Source: Tessaracoccus lapidicaptus (GTDB lineage Bacteria; Actinomycetota; Actinomycetes; Propionibacteriales; Propionibacteriaceae). From it: a stretch of 64,000 nucleotides of DNA. Location of the stretch: NCBI RefSeq assembly GCF_001693815.1, contig NZ_MBQD01000020.1, positions 62,001 to 126,000 on the forward strand. Reading direction: 5' to 3'. The translations under genes and the position numbers were made by a program. Of this stretch, positions 34,607 through 44,085 are shown one piece after another (position 1 is the stretch's first letter; each line of letters begins with the position of its first letter). The notes beneath the pieces are model-generated. The model was not told the DNA's origin and searched no databases. It saw nothing but the letters and a program-made list of their open reading frames with translations.

Positions 34607-35268
34607 CCAACCTGCGCAGGCCAACGCGCCACTACGAGTACGTCGACTCCGGACCCGCCATCTATGTCGACTCCTTCGCCACCATCCGGCGAGACGCCGA
34701 CCTGCGGGCCGTGCCGGCCGATGCCGAGAAGCTCGCCGTCCGCATGATCCACGGCAGCGGGCAGGTCGACCTCGCTGATGACTTGATCGTGCATCCGCAG
34801 ATGGTGTCGACTGCCCGGGCCGCGCTGGAGTCGGGCGCGCCGATCCTGTGCGATGCGACCATGGTCGCGACCGGCGTCACCCGGAGCCGACTGCCGAAGG
34901 ACAACGACGTCGTCTGCCTGCTCAACGACCCGCGGGTGCCCGGGCTGGCCCGCGAGTGGCGTACCACCCGTACCGCCGCCGCCGTCTCACTGTGGGGGCC
35001 GCGACTAGACGGTGCCGTTGTCGCCATCGGCAACGCTCCGACTGCACTGTTCCATCTACTGGAGATGATTCTCGACGGGGGCCCACGACCCGCGGCGATC
35101 GTGGGCTGCCCGGTCGGCTTCATCGGTGCTGCCGAGTCCAAGCAGGCTCTCGTGGACCTCCACGCCGAGCACGGCATCGACATCCCCTACGCGACCGTCC
35201 GCGGCCGTCGCGGTGGATCGGCGATGACCTCGTCAGCACTCAACGCTCTCGCGCAGGAGGCAGAATGA
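34603..35268 (+). CDS. cobH: Precorrin-8X methylmutase (CobH/CbiC)
   Basis: The 221-residue enzyme moves the C-11 methyl group of precorrin-8X to C-12, giving hydrogenobyrinate. The catalytic His lies in VRMIHGSG (about residue 52). Other family segments are LCDATMVATGVTRSRL (about 83) and VVAIGNAPTALFHLLEM (about 140). ATG 34603 has GAGGAGAG upstream and overlaps the cobG stop; its own stop overlaps the next ATG (ATGA). Length is normal. Confidence 0.93.
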   Translation: MTNLRRPTRHYEYVDSGPAIYVDSFATIRRDADLRAVPADAEKLAVRMIHGSGQVDLADDLIVHPQMVSTARAALESGAPILCDATMVATGVTRSRLPKDNDVVCLLNDPRVPGLAREWRTTRTAAAVSLWGPRLDGAVVAIGNAPTALFHLLEMILDGGPRPAAIVGCPVGFIGAAESKQALVDLHAEHGIDIPYATVRGRRGGSAMTSSALNALAQEAE

Positions 35269-36794
35269 CCGGTCGTTTCACGGTTGTCGGCATCGGCCCC
35301 GGCGACCCGGAGCTCATGACGCTGAGAGCCGCTCGGATCATCGGCGCGTCCGACGTCGTCGCGTATCACGCTGGCGTGAAGAAGAAGTCCCACGCACGCC
35401 GCATCGCCGACGGCGTCATTCCGGCCGACGCCATCGAGGAGGAGCTGCGCTACCCGGTCACCACCGGCACCACGGACCACCCCGGTGGGTATGTCGGAGC
35501 GATGGCCGACTTCTACGAGTCCTGCGCGGTGCGGCTCTCGGATCACCTCGACGCCGGTCGCGACGTGGTTCTGCTCTCGGAGGGCGATCCCCTTTTCTAC
35601 GGCTCGTCGATGTACCTCCACGACCGGTTCAAGGAGATCTACCCGACCGAGGTGGTGCCGGGCGTGCCCGCCTTCGCGGCGGCGACAGCGGCGATCTCTG
35701 GTAGCTCTGGCCCGCTGGTTCGACAGACAGACGTCCTGACCGTCCTCCCCGGAACCCTGCCCGAGCCGGAGCTTGCGAGACGGCTGGCGGACACGGAAGC
35801 CGCCGTCATCATGAAGCTCGGCCGGACGTTTCCGGCCGTGCGCTCAGCGCTGGCGCAGGCCGGGCGGCTCGAGGGCGCTTGGTACGTCGAGCGGGCGTCG
35901 CAATCCGAGGAGCGTTGGCTGCCCGTCGCCGAGGTCGACCCGGACTCCGTGCCCTACTTCTCCCTGATCGTCGTCCCTGGCGACACGGCCAACCGGCCGA
36001 CCGCTGACCGGCTGCGCGCTCGCGACGCGGAGCCCAGTGGATCCGCCGCGACACACGACGAGCGGACCGCTGAACTCCTGGTCGTCGGCCTCGGTCCCGG
36101 CCCCGACCACTGGCTCACGCCAGAAGCCTCGGCGGCGTTGGGCGAGGTCGACCACGTGGTCGGCTACGCCCCGTACGTGGCTCGCGTCCCGCAGCGTGCC
36201 GGACTGACCCGCCACGCGTCGGGCAACACCGTCGAGGTCGACCGGGCTCGTGTCGCGCTCGACCTGGCCAAAGCGGGGGAGAGGGTCGCGGTCGTCTCAG
36301 GCGGCGACGCTGGCGTCTTCGGGATGGCAGCAGCCGTCTTCGAGGCGGCCGAGGACCCGGCGTACGCGGGCGTGCCGATCCGGGTGCTGCCGGGGGTCAG
36401 CGCCGTGCAGGCGGTGGCCGCCCGTGCCGGTGCGCCCATCGGGGCAGACTTCGCCGTCGTCTCGCTCTCCGACAGGCTCAAGCCGTGGGAGGTCGTGGAA
36501 CGGCGCCTCCGCGCCATCGCCGACGCCGACCTCGTGCTAGCGATCTACAACCCGGCCTCCCGCTCCCGGACCGAGCAGATAGCCACCGCCCACCGTGTCC
36601 TGCTGGAACACCGCAAGCCAGAGACCGTCGTCATCGTCGGGCGCGACATCGGGCGCGACGGGGAGTCGCTGACCGTCACGACGCTGGCCGACCTGGACCC
36701 GGAGACGATCGACATGAAGTGCCTGCTGATCGTGGGTGCCGAGAGCACGCGGGTGAGCCGCGCCGGCGTGTGGACGCCGAGGTACGTGCGGTGA
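35265..36794 (+). CDS. cobIJ: CobI-CobJ fusion: precorrin-2 C20- and precorrin-3B C17-methyltransferase
   Basis: The 509-residue protein joins two SAM-dependent corrin methyltransferases. Residues 1-240 (FTVVGIGPGDPELMTLRA, LSEGDPLFYGSSMYLHDRF, VPGVPAFAA) are CobI, which methylates precorrin-2 at C-20. Residues 260-509 (LLVVGLGPGPDHWLTPEA, VSGGDAGVFGMAAAVFE, AIYNPASRSR) are CobJ, which methylates C-17 with ring contraction. The fusion is known in actinobacteria. ATG 35265 follows AGGAGG and overlaps the cobH stop; the end overlaps cobM (GTGA). Confidence 0.93.
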   Translation: MTGRFTVVGIGPGDPELMTLRAARIIGASDVVAYHAGVKKKSHARRIADGVIPADAIEEELRYPVTTGTTDHPGGYVGAMADFYESCAVRLSDHLDAGRDVVLLSEGDPLFYGSSMYLHDRFKEIYPTEVVPGVPAFAAATAAISGSSGPLVRQTDVLTVLPGTLPEPELARRLADTEAAVIMKLGRTFPAVRSALAQAGRLEGAWYVERASQSEERWLPVAEVDPDSVPYFSLIVVPGDTANRPTADRLRARDAEPSGSAATHDERTAELLVVGLGPGPDHWLTPEASAALGEVDHVVGYAPYVARVPQRAGLTRHASGNTVEVDRARVALDLAKAGERVAVVSGGDAGVFGMAAAVFEAAEDPAYAGVPIRVLPGVSAVQAVAARAGAPIGADFAVVSLSDRLKPWEVVERRLRAIADADLVLAIYNPASRSRTEQIATAHRVLLEHRKPETVVIVGRDIGRDGESLTVTTLADLDPETIDMKCLLIVGAESTRVSRAGVWTPRYVR

Positions 36795-37564
36795 GTGCTG
36801 CCGTCCACTTCGTCGGCGCCGGACCGGGCGCGGCCGACCTGCTGACCGTACGCGCGACGCACCTGCTGGCGCAGGCGGACCTGGTGCTCTATCCCGGCAC
36901 CTACCTCGATCCCGACGTGCTCGCCCACGTCGGCCCGAGCGCAGAGCTCGTCGACACCCAAGACCTCGACCTCGACACGATGGTCGCGCGGATGGTCGGC
37001 GCAGCTGGCGCAGGGCAGACGGTGGTGCGATTGACGTCCGGCGACCCGTCTCTCTATTCCGCGCTGCACGAGCAGACCCGCCGGCTCGATGCCGCCGGGG
37101 TTGCCTGGTCGGTGACGCCCGGGGTGCCCGCCTATGCTGCCGCTGCTGCGCTGGTCGGGAGCGAGCTGACGGTGCCGCTGGTGGCGCAGTCGGTGGTGCT
37201 GACCCGCACCCAAGCCCGCTCTACCGCGATGCCGGAGTCCGAGTCGCTGGCGGCGTTCGCTGCGACCCGCTCGACGCTCGTGCTGCATCTGGCGATCACG
37301 CGAGTGCGGGCGCTGATGGCCGAGGTCGAACCGGAGTACGGCGAGGACTGCCCGGTGGCCGTCGTCTACCGCGCCAGCCAGCCCGGGGAGCAGGTGCTGC
37401 GTGGCACGGTGGCGACCATCTCGGAGGTGGTGGAGGCGGCAGGCCTGCGCCAGGCGGCCGTGATCCTGGTCGGCTGGGCGCTGACCCACGAGGGCGGCGA
37501 GTCCTATCTCTACGACGCGGCCCGCGACCGGAGCTCGAAGCGACGCGGCGATCGGGGGCTCTGA
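36791..37564 (+). CDS. cobM: Precorrin-4 C11-methyltransferase (CobM)
   Basis: The 257-residue SAM-dependent methyltransferase has VHFVGAGPGAADLLTVRA at the start, LVLYPGTYLDPDVL near 33, RLTSGDPSLYSALHEQ near 77-92 and VTPGVPAYAAAAA near 106. It methylates precorrin-4 at C-11 to give precorrin-5. GTG 36791 overlaps the cobIJ stop (GTGA), and the TGA overlaps the bluB ATG (TGATG). Length is normal. Confidence 0.92.
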   Translation: MSAAVHFVGAGPGAADLLTVRATHLLAQADLVLYPGTYLDPDVLAHVGPSAELVDTQDLDLDTMVARMVGAAGAGQTVVRLTSGDPSLYSALHEQTRRLDAAGVAWSVTPGVPAYAAAAALVGSELTVPLVAQSVVLTRTQARSTAMPESESLAAFAATRSTLVLHLAITRVRALMAEVEPEYGEDCPVAVVYRASQPGEQVLRGTVATISEVVEAAGLRQAAVILVGWALTHEGGESYLYDAARDRSSKRRGDRGL

Positions 37565-38205
37565 TGGAGCTCTACGACGTCATCAACCGTCGTCGTGACA
37601 CTCGCCGAGAATTCACAGGTGAGCCGTTGGCCGCCGAGGTGCTGGAGCGGCTGCTGTCGGCGGCTCACTGTGCACCGAGTGTCGGGATGAGCCAACCGTG
37701 GGACTTCGTGCTGGTCCGCTCGCCGGACGCGCTCAGCGCTTTCGCCGACCACGTCGCGCTCGAGCGGGACACGTTCGCGGCGACGCTCAGCGGTGAGCGC
37801 GCCGAGACGTTCTCGCGGATCAAGGTCGAAGGGATCCGCGAGTCGCGGCTCGGGATCGTGGTCGGCTACGACCCGACCCGCGGCGGGCCGAGGGTGCTCG
37901 GGCGGCATGCCATCGCCGACGCCGGGCTCTACTCGGTGGTCTGCGCCATCCAGAACCTCTGGCTCGCCGCGACCGCCGAGGGCCTCGGGGTGGGGTGGGT
38001 CAGTTTCTACCGCGAGGAGTTCCTGCGCGGCCTCGTCGGCATGCCGGAGCACGTACGGCCGGTGGCGTGGCTCTGCGTCGGCGCCGTCTCGGAGCTACCG
38101 GACGTGCCTGACCTGGAGCGCTACGGCTGGCGGCACCGCTCGCCGTTGGCGAGCGTCCTGCATGAGGAGAGGTACGGTGTCAGCGCGACAGTGCCCACTG
38201 CGTGA
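37564..38205 (+). CDS. bluB: 5,6-dimethylbenzimidazole synthase (BluB)
   Basis: The 213-residue nitroreductase-like enzyme breaks down reduced FMN with O2 to make the lower ligand of cobalamin. Typical are YDVINRRRDTRREF at the start, CAPSVGMSQPWDFVLVRS (about 36-53), and LGVGWVSFYREE (about 138-149). Its presence agrees with the oxygen-dependent pathway of this island. It is the last gene of the riboswitch 1 operon, and its last 26 bp overlap the convergent cobL gene. Confidence 0.93.
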   Translation: MELYDVINRRRDTRREFTGEPLAAEVLERLLSAAHCAPSVGMSQPWDFVLVRSPDALSAFADHVALERDTFAATLSGERAETFSRIKVEGIRESRLGIVVGYDPTRGGPRVLGRHAIADAGLYSVVCAIQNLWLAATAEGLGVGWVSFYREEFLRGLVGMPEHVRPVAWLCVGAVSELPDVPDLERYGWRHRSPLASVLHEERYGVSATVPTA

Positions 38206-39409
38206 CGGTACGGGCCGGGGTCCACCCGGTGAAGGCGCCGACCGGTGCACTGGTCTCGACCGAGACTCGGGTCAGCTCGCCGCCGTGCTCCCGGTAGAGC
38301 CGACCGAGCAGCATCTCGGTCTCGAGCGTCACGCCGTGCACGACCAGCCGGCCGGCCGGTCGCAGCGCCGTCAGGCAGGCGTCGATCACCCCGTCGCGGG
38401 TGGCGCCGCCGCCGACGAAGATGGCGTCCGGCGGGCGGAGCCCGGCGAGCGCGCCGGGGGCCCGTCCGTGCACGACCTCGAGCCCCGGCACACCGAGACT
38501 CGTGGCGTTGCGGCTGATCCGCGCAGCACGGTCGGCGTCCGCCTCGACCGCCGTCGTCGTGCAGGACGGGTGGGCGCGCATCCACTCGATCCCGACCGAG
38601 CCGGCTCCGGCGCCGACATCCCACAGGTGCTCGCCCGGGGTCGGGGAGAGCCGGGCGAGAGCGCTGGCGCGCAGGTCGCGCTTGGTCAGCTGGCCGTCGT
38701 GCTCGAAGGCGTCGTCGGGCAGACCGGCGACCCAGCCGCCGAGGCTCGGGCCGACGCAGTCAATCGCGACGACGTTGAGCCGAGGGAGGTCGAACTCCTT
38801 GCCGGTGAGGATGACGGCCTTGTCGAACAGGAAGGAGCTCTGCTCGCGTTCGCCCAGGTCGCCGAGGACGGTGAGCTCACTGTCGCCGTACCCCTCCGCG
38901 ACCAGCAGCGCCGCCACATCCCTCGGCGTGTGTTCATCGGACGAGAGGACCAGGATCCGACGGCCAGGGGCGAGCTCGCGGCGCACCAGCGCGACGTCGC
39001 GACCCACCACGCTCACGACCGCATGGCTCTCCGCCGACCAGCGCATCGCCGCCCGTGCGAGGGCGACTGAGGAGATCCCCGGGACGACGGTCACCTCGTC
39101 AGGCCCGAGCAGGTCCATGAAGGTCGTGGCGATCCCCGACACCAGCGGGTCGCCGGACGCCAGGGCGACGACATGCCCGCCTGCCGCCTCGTCCGCCAGG
39201 GACGCGAGCAGCGCCGGCAACCGGTCACGCAGCGGGGAGGGCCAGGGCTCGCGGCGCTGCCCCGGCACGTCGGGCAGGAGGTCGAGGTGCCGGCGCCCAC
39301 CGAGCACCACGCGGGCTCGCTCGACCCAGGCCCGGCCGACCTCCGACACACCGTCCCAGCCCTCGGCGCCGATACCCACCACAGTGATCACGCGAGCAGA
39401 CGCTATCAT
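38180..39409 (-). CDS. cobL: Precorrin-6Y C5,15-methyltransferase, decarboxylating (CobL, CbiE-CbiT fusion)
   Basis: The 409-residue bifunctional enzyme has an N-terminal CbiE domain (VITVVGIGAEGWDGVS, LASGDPLVSGIATTF) and a C-terminal CbiT domain (LWDVGAGAGSVGIEWMR near 250; FVGGGATRDGVID near 320). It methylates C-5 and C-15 and decarboxylates. It is the only gene on the minus strand between the first two plus-strand operons. ATG 39409 has a poor ribosome site, and a GTG seven codons later is an alternative. No riboswitch precedes it, unlike its neighbours. Confidence 0.9.
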   Translation of the reverse strand: MIASARVITVVGIGAEGWDGVSEVGRAWVERARVVLGGRRHLDLLPDVPGQRREPWPSPLRDRLPALLASLADEAAGGHVVALASGDPLVSGIATTFMDLLGPDEVTVVPGISSVALARAAMRWSAESHAVVSVVGRDVALVRRELAPGRRILVLSSDEHTPRDVAALLVAEGYGDSELTVLGDLGEREQSSFLFDKAVILTGKEFDLPRLNVVAIDCVGPSLGGWVAGLPDDAFEHDGQLTKRDLRASALARLSPTPGEHLWDVGAGAGSVGIEWMRAHPSCTTTAVEADADRAARISRNATSLGVPGLEVVHGRAPGALAGLRPPDAIFVGGGATRDGVIDACLTALRPAGRLVVHGVTLETEMLLGRLYREHGGELTRVSVETSAPVGAFTGWTPARTVTQWALSR

Positions 39410-39424
39410 GAGCCCCGCAAGGCG

Positions 39425-39580
39425 AGAGGTGCCCCAACGGCCCAACCATCGGAAACGGTGGGGACGGCGGACGGGGAGAATCTGGGAAGCCGGTGAGATT
39501 CCGGCACAGGCCCGCTGCGGTGAACCGAGCCTCCACTCATGAGTTGAGCGGAGGACTCGGCAAGTCCGAAGACCGGCCTC
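39425..39580 (+). promoter_or_regulatory. Cobalamin riboswitch 2 (chlID operon) with promoter
   Basis: GGGAAGCCGGTGAGATTCC starts at 39484 and runs on to CCCGCTGCGGTGA (39511-39523). The B12 box AGTCCGAAGACCGGCC is at 39563-39578. GAGG near 39425 pairs with CCTC near 39580 to close the element. The -10 TATCAT (39404-39409) implies a start near 39416; it coincides with the cobL start codon on the other strand. The internal GCCACTG-type segment is degenerate. Confidence 0.85.
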
Positions 39581-39623
39581 CCGCCCGACCAGTCACTGCT
39601 GGCGAACAGAGCGGGAGCCTCAC

Positions 39624-41681
39624 ATGCCACAGCACTACCCATTTTCAGCCGTCCTCGGTTGCGAGACCGACGCCCTGGACGACATGGGCCTCGCGCTCGT
39701 CCTCACGACGATCTCGCCGGAGATCGGTGGCGTGCTCGTGCGGGGCGAGAAGGGCACCGCGAAGTCGACGACGGTGCGGGCGCTGGCCGCCGTGCTGCCG
39801 CCCATCGATGTGTACGCGGGCGACAGGTTCTCCGTGGACCCTGCCGACCCGGCAGCCACGTCGCCCGACGGCCCGTTCGGCACCGAGACGGAGACCATCG
39901 TCCGTCCGGTGCGGCTCGTCGAACTACCCGTTGGCGCGACCGAGGACCGAGTCCTCGGCTCCCTCCACCTCGAGCGGGCGCTGTCACACGGCAAGGTGGA
40001 GTACGAGCCCGGACTGCTCGCGAGAGCACACCGCGGCATCCTCTACGTCGACGAGGTCAACCTGCTGCACGACCACCTCGTCGACCTGCTCCTAGATGCC
40101 GCGGCGATGGGTCAGGTCACCGTCGAGCGCGACGGCGTCTCGGTCGAGCACGCGGCCCGGTTCGTGCTGATCGGCACGATGAACCCCGAGGAGGGGGAAC
40201 TGCGTCCACAGCTGCTGGACCGCTTCGGGCTCACCGTCGAGGTTGCCGCCCCCCGGGAGCCGGCGCTACGCGCCGAGGTCGTGCGGCGCCGGGTGGCCTA
40301 CGACGCCGATCCGGTAGCGTTCACCGCGCGCTACCGCGACACGGACCGCGCCCTGACCGAGCGAGTCGAGACCGCCCGCGAGCGTCTCGCCAAGGTGCGG
40401 CTCACCGAGTCTGCGCTCATGAAGATCGCCGAAGTCTGTGCCACATTCGAGGTCGACGGGCTTCGCGCCGACATCGTCACCGCCCGCACCGCGGTCGCCC
40501 ACGCCGCCTGGGAGGGTCGCGACGAGGTCACCCGCGCCGATATCCGACGCGCCGCGCTGCTGGCGCTGCCGCACCGGCGCCGCCGCAACCCCTTCGATGC
40601 TCCCGGTCTCGACGAGGACCTGCTCGACCAGATCCTCGGCGACGACGAGCTACCGCCCGAGCCGCCGGAGGGACCGGCCCCGGATGAGCCGCCGACTTCT
40701 CCCGAGGACAACACACAGGATCAGGCGCAGGGTGACGGACAGCGGGACGAGGCCGCTGACGGTGACAGCGACCAGGCGCCGGCGACCGACGACACTCCGC
40801 CCGAGTCTGACGGCGAGCCGCCGGTGACGCCTCCCGCAGTCACCGAGTCGGGTTCGACGGTTCGTGCCACCGCGCCGTACCGACCGCGGCTGCTGAAGGT
40901 GCAGGGGCTCGGCGAGGGCGCGGCCGGACGACGCAGCCGAGCCCTCGCGAGCACCGGCCGCCGCGTCGGCGCCCGGCGACCGGACGGACCCACCGGCTCG
41001 CTCCACCTGGCGGAGACCCTGCTGGCGGCCGCTGGCAAGCAGTCCTCGCGCGGCCGCACGACCGGACGCGTGGAGCTGCGCAACGAGGACCTCCGGGTTG
41101 CCGTACGCGAGGGCCGCGAGGCCAACCTGGTCCTCTTCTGCGTTGACGCCTCCGGCTCCATGGCCGCGCGTAAGCGGATGACGCAGGTCAAGACCGCGAT
41201 CCTCTCGCTGCTACTCGACGCCTACCGCCGCCGTGACAAGGTCGGCCTGGTCACCTTCCGAGGCGCCGAGGCGACGGTCGCGCTGCCGCCCACACACTCC
41301 GTCGACATCGCTGCAGCGCGGCTCGACGAAGTTCCGGCAGGGGGACGTACGCCGCTGGCCGAAGGGCTGCTCGAAGCCGCTCGCGTGCTGACCCGCGAGC
41401 GAATGCGCGATCCACGGCTGCGACCACTCCTCGTCCTGGTCACGGACGGTCGCGCGACGGGCGGAAAGGACGCTGTCGCGCGGTCACAGCAGGCTGCGGA
41501 GTACGTCGCCGGGCTCGGCGTGACGACGGTCGTCATCGATGGCGAGAGCGGCCCCCTGCGTCTTGGCCTCGCACTGCGACTCGCCGAGCTGCTGCGTGCC
41601 GAACACCTCCCCGTGGCCGAGGTCAGTGCCGAGGCGCTGGCCGGCACGGTCCGATCCCGCACGCAGAAGGGAGCGGCCTGA
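39624..41681 (+). CDS. ChlI/ChlD-type (magnesium chelatase-like) AAA+/VWA subunit of cobaltochelatase
   Basis: The 685-residue protein fuses a ChlI/BchI AAA+ domain (Walker A RGEKGTAKST, about 40-49; ILYVDEVNLL near 140) to a ChlD/BchD von Willebrand A domain (MIDAS DASGS at about 508-512). An acidic, proline-rich linker (about 340-410) joins them. Actinomycetes use such proteins with CobN to insert cobalt into hydrogenobyrinate a,c-diamide at the cost of ATP. A ribosome site GGGAG precedes ATG 39624. It opens the second operon, and its stop overlaps cobO (TGATG). Confidence 0.88.
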   Translation: MPQHYPFSAVLGCETDALDDMGLALVLTTISPEIGGVLVRGEKGTAKSTTVRALAAVLPPIDVYAGDRFSVDPADPAATSPDGPFGTETETIVRPVRLVELPVGATEDRVLGSLHLERALSHGKVEYEPGLLARAHRGILYVDEVNLLHDHLVDLLLDAAAMGQVTVERDGVSVEHAARFVLIGTMNPEEGELRPQLLDRFGLTVEVAAPREPALRAEVVRRRVAYDADPVAFTARYRDTDRALTERVETARERLAKVRLTESALMKIAEVCATFEVDGLRADIVTARTAVAHAAWEGRDEVTRADIRRAALLALPHRRRRNPFDAPGLDEDLLDQILGDDELPPEPPEGPAPDEPPTSPEDNTQDQAQGDGQRDEAADGDSDQAPATDDTPPESDGEPPVTPPAVTESGSTVRATAPYRPRLLKVQGLGEGAAGRRSRALASTGRRVGARRPDGPTGSLHLAETLLAAAGKQSSRGRTTGRVELRNEDLRVAVREGREANLVLFCVDASGSMAARKRMTQVKTAILSLLLDAYRRRDKVGLVTFRGAEATVALPPTHSVDIAAARLDEVPAGGRTPLAEGLLEAARVLTRERMRDPRLRPLLVLVTDGRATGGKDAVARSQQAAEYVAGLGVTTVVIDGESGPLRLGLALRLAELLRAEHLPVAEVSAEALAGTVRSRTQKGAA

Positions 41682-42295
41682 TGCCCCAGGGAAAGCCCGC
41701 CCTCGTCCCCGACGACGGCCTGACGACGAAGCAGCGTCGCAACCGACCACTACTGGTGGTGCACACCGGCGACGGCAAGGGGAAGTCCACCGCCGCCTTC
41801 GGGCTCGCGCTCCGCGGCTGGAACCAGGGCTGGAAGATCGGTGTCTTCCAGTTCGTGAAGTCGGCCAAATGGCGCATCGGCGAGCAGACCGTCCTGGAGC
41901 GTCTGGGCCGGCTGCACGAGGAGACCGGCGAAGGCGGCCCCGTCGAGTGGCACAAGATGGGTTCCGGCTGGTCGTGGACCCGAAAGCAGGGTGACGCCGA
42001 AGACCACGAGACCGCGGCCCTGCAGGGATGGCAGGAGATCAAGCGGCGCCTCGCCAACGAGAGCCACGACCTGCTGATCCTCGACGAGTTCACCTACCCG
42101 ATGAAGTGGGGCTGGGTCGACGTCCAGGACGTCGTCGAGACGCTGACCAACCGCCCGGGCTACCAGCACGTGATCATCACGGGCCGCAACGCCGATCCCC
42201 GACTCGTCGAGGCCGCCGACCTAGTCACGGAGATGAGCAAGGTCAAGCATCCGATGGACGCCGGCCAGAAGGGCCAGAGGGGCATCGAGTGGTAG
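41681..42295 (+). CDS. cobO: Cob(I)yrinic acid a,c-diamide adenosyltransferase (CobO/BtuR)
   Basis: The 204-residue ATP:corrinoid adenosyltransferase attaches the 5'-deoxyadenosyl upper ligand. The P-loop is HTGDGKGKSTAAFG (about 27-40). Family segments are GVFQFVKSAKWRIGE (about 56-70) and LILDEFTYPMKWGWVD (about 128-143). Length is normal. The start overlaps the chelatase stop, and the end overlaps the cobB GTG by seven bases. Confidence 0.93.
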   Translation: MPQGKPALVPDDGLTTKQRRNRPLLVVHTGDGKGKSTAAFGLALRGWNQGWKIGVFQFVKSAKWRIGEQTVLERLGRLHEETGEGGPVEWHKMGSGWSWTRKQGDAEDHETAALQGWQEIKRRLANESHDLLILDEFTYPMKWGWVDVQDVVETLTNRPGYQHVIITGRNADPRLVEAADLVTEMSKVKHPMDAGQKGQRGIEW

Positions 42296-44085
42296 CCCTG
42301 CCCCGGCTCGTCGTTGCAGCACCGTCGACCGGACAGGGCAAGACGACGATCGCCACCGGCCTGATGGCGGCACTGCGGATCGCCGGCCACGAGGTGAGCG
42401 GCCACAAGGTCGGTCCAGACTACATCGACCCCGGCTACCACGCCTTGGCGACCGGCCGCCCCGGCCGCAACCTCGACCCGCACCTCGTGGGCGAGGAGCG
42501 GCTCGTCCCGATGTTGCTGCACGGTGCGTCCGGCGCGGACATCGCGGTGATCGAGGGCGTCATGGGCCTGTACGACGGACGACTGGGCACCGACGGATTC
42601 GCCTCCACCGCGCACGTCGCCACCCTCACCCGGACGCCAGTCGTGCTCGTGATCGACGTCGCCAAGCTGTCCCGCTCCGCGGGGGCGATCGCCCTCGGCA
42701 TGGCGACGTTCGACGCCGGAGTCCGGGTGGCCGGTGTCGTCCTCAACCAGGCGGGATCGGACCGCAACACCGCCGAGATCATCGGCTCGCTCGAGCAAAC
42801 GGGTCTACCGGTCCTTGGCGTGATGCCGCGCGACGTCCGGCTCTCCACACCCTCACGCCACCTCGGGCTCGTCCCCGCCGCCGAACGGGACGGTTCCATC
42901 CGGATGATCGAACAGCTCGGGGAGCAGGTGGCCCGCCACCTGGACCTCGACGCGATCCTCGAGGTCGCCCGCTCGGCGCCGCATCTGGACGCCGAGTCGT
43001 GGAGCCCCGCACGAGAGGTGATGTCGGTCGGCGCCAGCGACCACCGGCCAGTCGTCGCGATGGCCGGCGGGCGCGCCTTCACGTTCCGCTACGCGGAGAC
43101 CGAAGAGCTCCTGACCGCTGCCGGCTGCGAGGTCGTCACCTTCGATCCGCTCGTCGATCCGGCCCTTCCGGCTGGCACGCAGGGCATCTACCTCGGCGAC
43201 GGGTTCCCCGAGGTGTACGCCGCCGAGCTCGCCGCCAACCGTGGTCTGCTGGACGATCTGCGTAGCGCCGTGGCAGCCGGGATCCCGACGGTCGCCGAGT
43301 GTGCCGGGTTGCTCTACCTGGCCGAGTCGCTCGACGGCGCACCCATGGCGGGCATCCTCCCGGCCACGGCTGCGATGGCAGGGCGGCTCGTGCTGCGTTA
43401 CCCGGCTGCGGTCGCCGCGACCGATTCGCTCCTCACCAAGGCAGGGGAGGAGGTCACCGACCATGAGTTCCACCGCACCCGTACCTCCCCGGCGGCCGGC
43501 GAGAGCGCGGCCTGGGCGATCGACGACGAACCAGTCGGCTATGCCAGCGGGAACCTACACGCGTCGTACCTCCACGTCCATTGGGCCGGCCACCCTCAGC
43601 TCGCCCAGCGGTTCGCCGACGCCGTCTACGCCGCGCCGATGCACGTGGTCTCGCCCGCTCCGCCTGCGGTGCCCGTCACGCGACCCCGTGACCGTGTGGC
43701 CGACCCTTTGCGCCATCACGGCGACGTCGAGACGGGGGAGGGGCTCTTGGACTTCGCCGTCAACGTCTACGACGGCGGCCGGCCGGCCTGGTTGGAGCGC
43801 GCCCTGCGCGAGAGCCTCACCGCGGCGGCGGGGTACCCCGACGCCGAGCCGGCCCGCGCCGCGATCGCCCAGCGGCACGGCCGTGAGCTCGAGGAGGTCC
43901 TTCCGACCGCCGGCGCCGCGGAGGCGTTCACGTTAATCGCCCAGCTGCGCCCATGGCGGCGCCGTCGTCGTACACCCCCAGTTCACCGAGCCGCATGCGG
44001 CGCTGGAGCAGGCCGGACACACCGTGACGACGGTCCTGTGCCGACCGGAGAATGGCTTCGCGCTCGACCCCGACGCGATCCCTGA
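42289..44085 (+). CDS. cobB: Cobyrinate a,c-diamide synthase CobB fused to the 5' part of CobC; frameshifted near 43960
   Basis: Residues 1-465 are a complete CobB: P-loop APSTGQGKTT (about 10-19), GHKVGPDYIDPGYH (about 38), IEGVMGLYDG (about 87), and glutaminase with Cys in AECAGLLYL (about 339). It amidates the a and c side chains of hydrogenobyrinate. From about residue 480 the frame continues into a CobC-like PLP enzyme (LLDFAVNVYDGG, LPTAGAAEAFTLIAQL). Near 43951-43962 the reading frame fails. Shifting by one base restores AVVVHPQFTEPH and the rest of CobC. The as-read tail after about residue 557 is therefore nonsense. CobB itself should still be made. Confidence 0.8.
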   Translation: MVALPRLVVAAPSTGQGKTTIATGLMAALRIAGHEVSGHKVGPDYIDPGYHALATGRPGRNLDPHLVGEERLVPMLLHGASGADIAVIEGVMGLYDGRLGTDGFASTAHVATLTRTPVVLVIDVAKLSRSAGAIALGMATFDAGVRVAGVVLNQAGSDRNTAEIIGSLEQTGLPVLGVMPRDVRLSTPSRHLGLVPAAERDGSIRMIEQLGEQVARHLDLDAILEVARSAPHLDAESWSPAREVMSVGASDHRPVVAMAGGRAFTFRYAETEELLTAAGCEVVTFDPLVDPALPAGTQGIYLGDGFPEVYAAELAANRGLLDDLRSAVAAGIPTVAECAGLLYLAESLDGAPMAGILPATAAMAGRLVLRYPAAVAATDSLLTKAGEEVTDHEFHRTRTSPAAGESAAWAIDDEPVGYASGNLHASYLHVHWAGHPQLAQRFADAVYAAPMHVVSPAPPAVPVTRPRDRVADPLRHHGDVETGEGLLDFAVNVYDGGRPAWLERALRESLTAAAGYPDAEPARAAIAQRHGRELEEVLPTAGAAEAFTLIAQLRPWRRRRRTPPVHRAACGAGAGRTHRDDGPVPTGEWLRARPRRDP

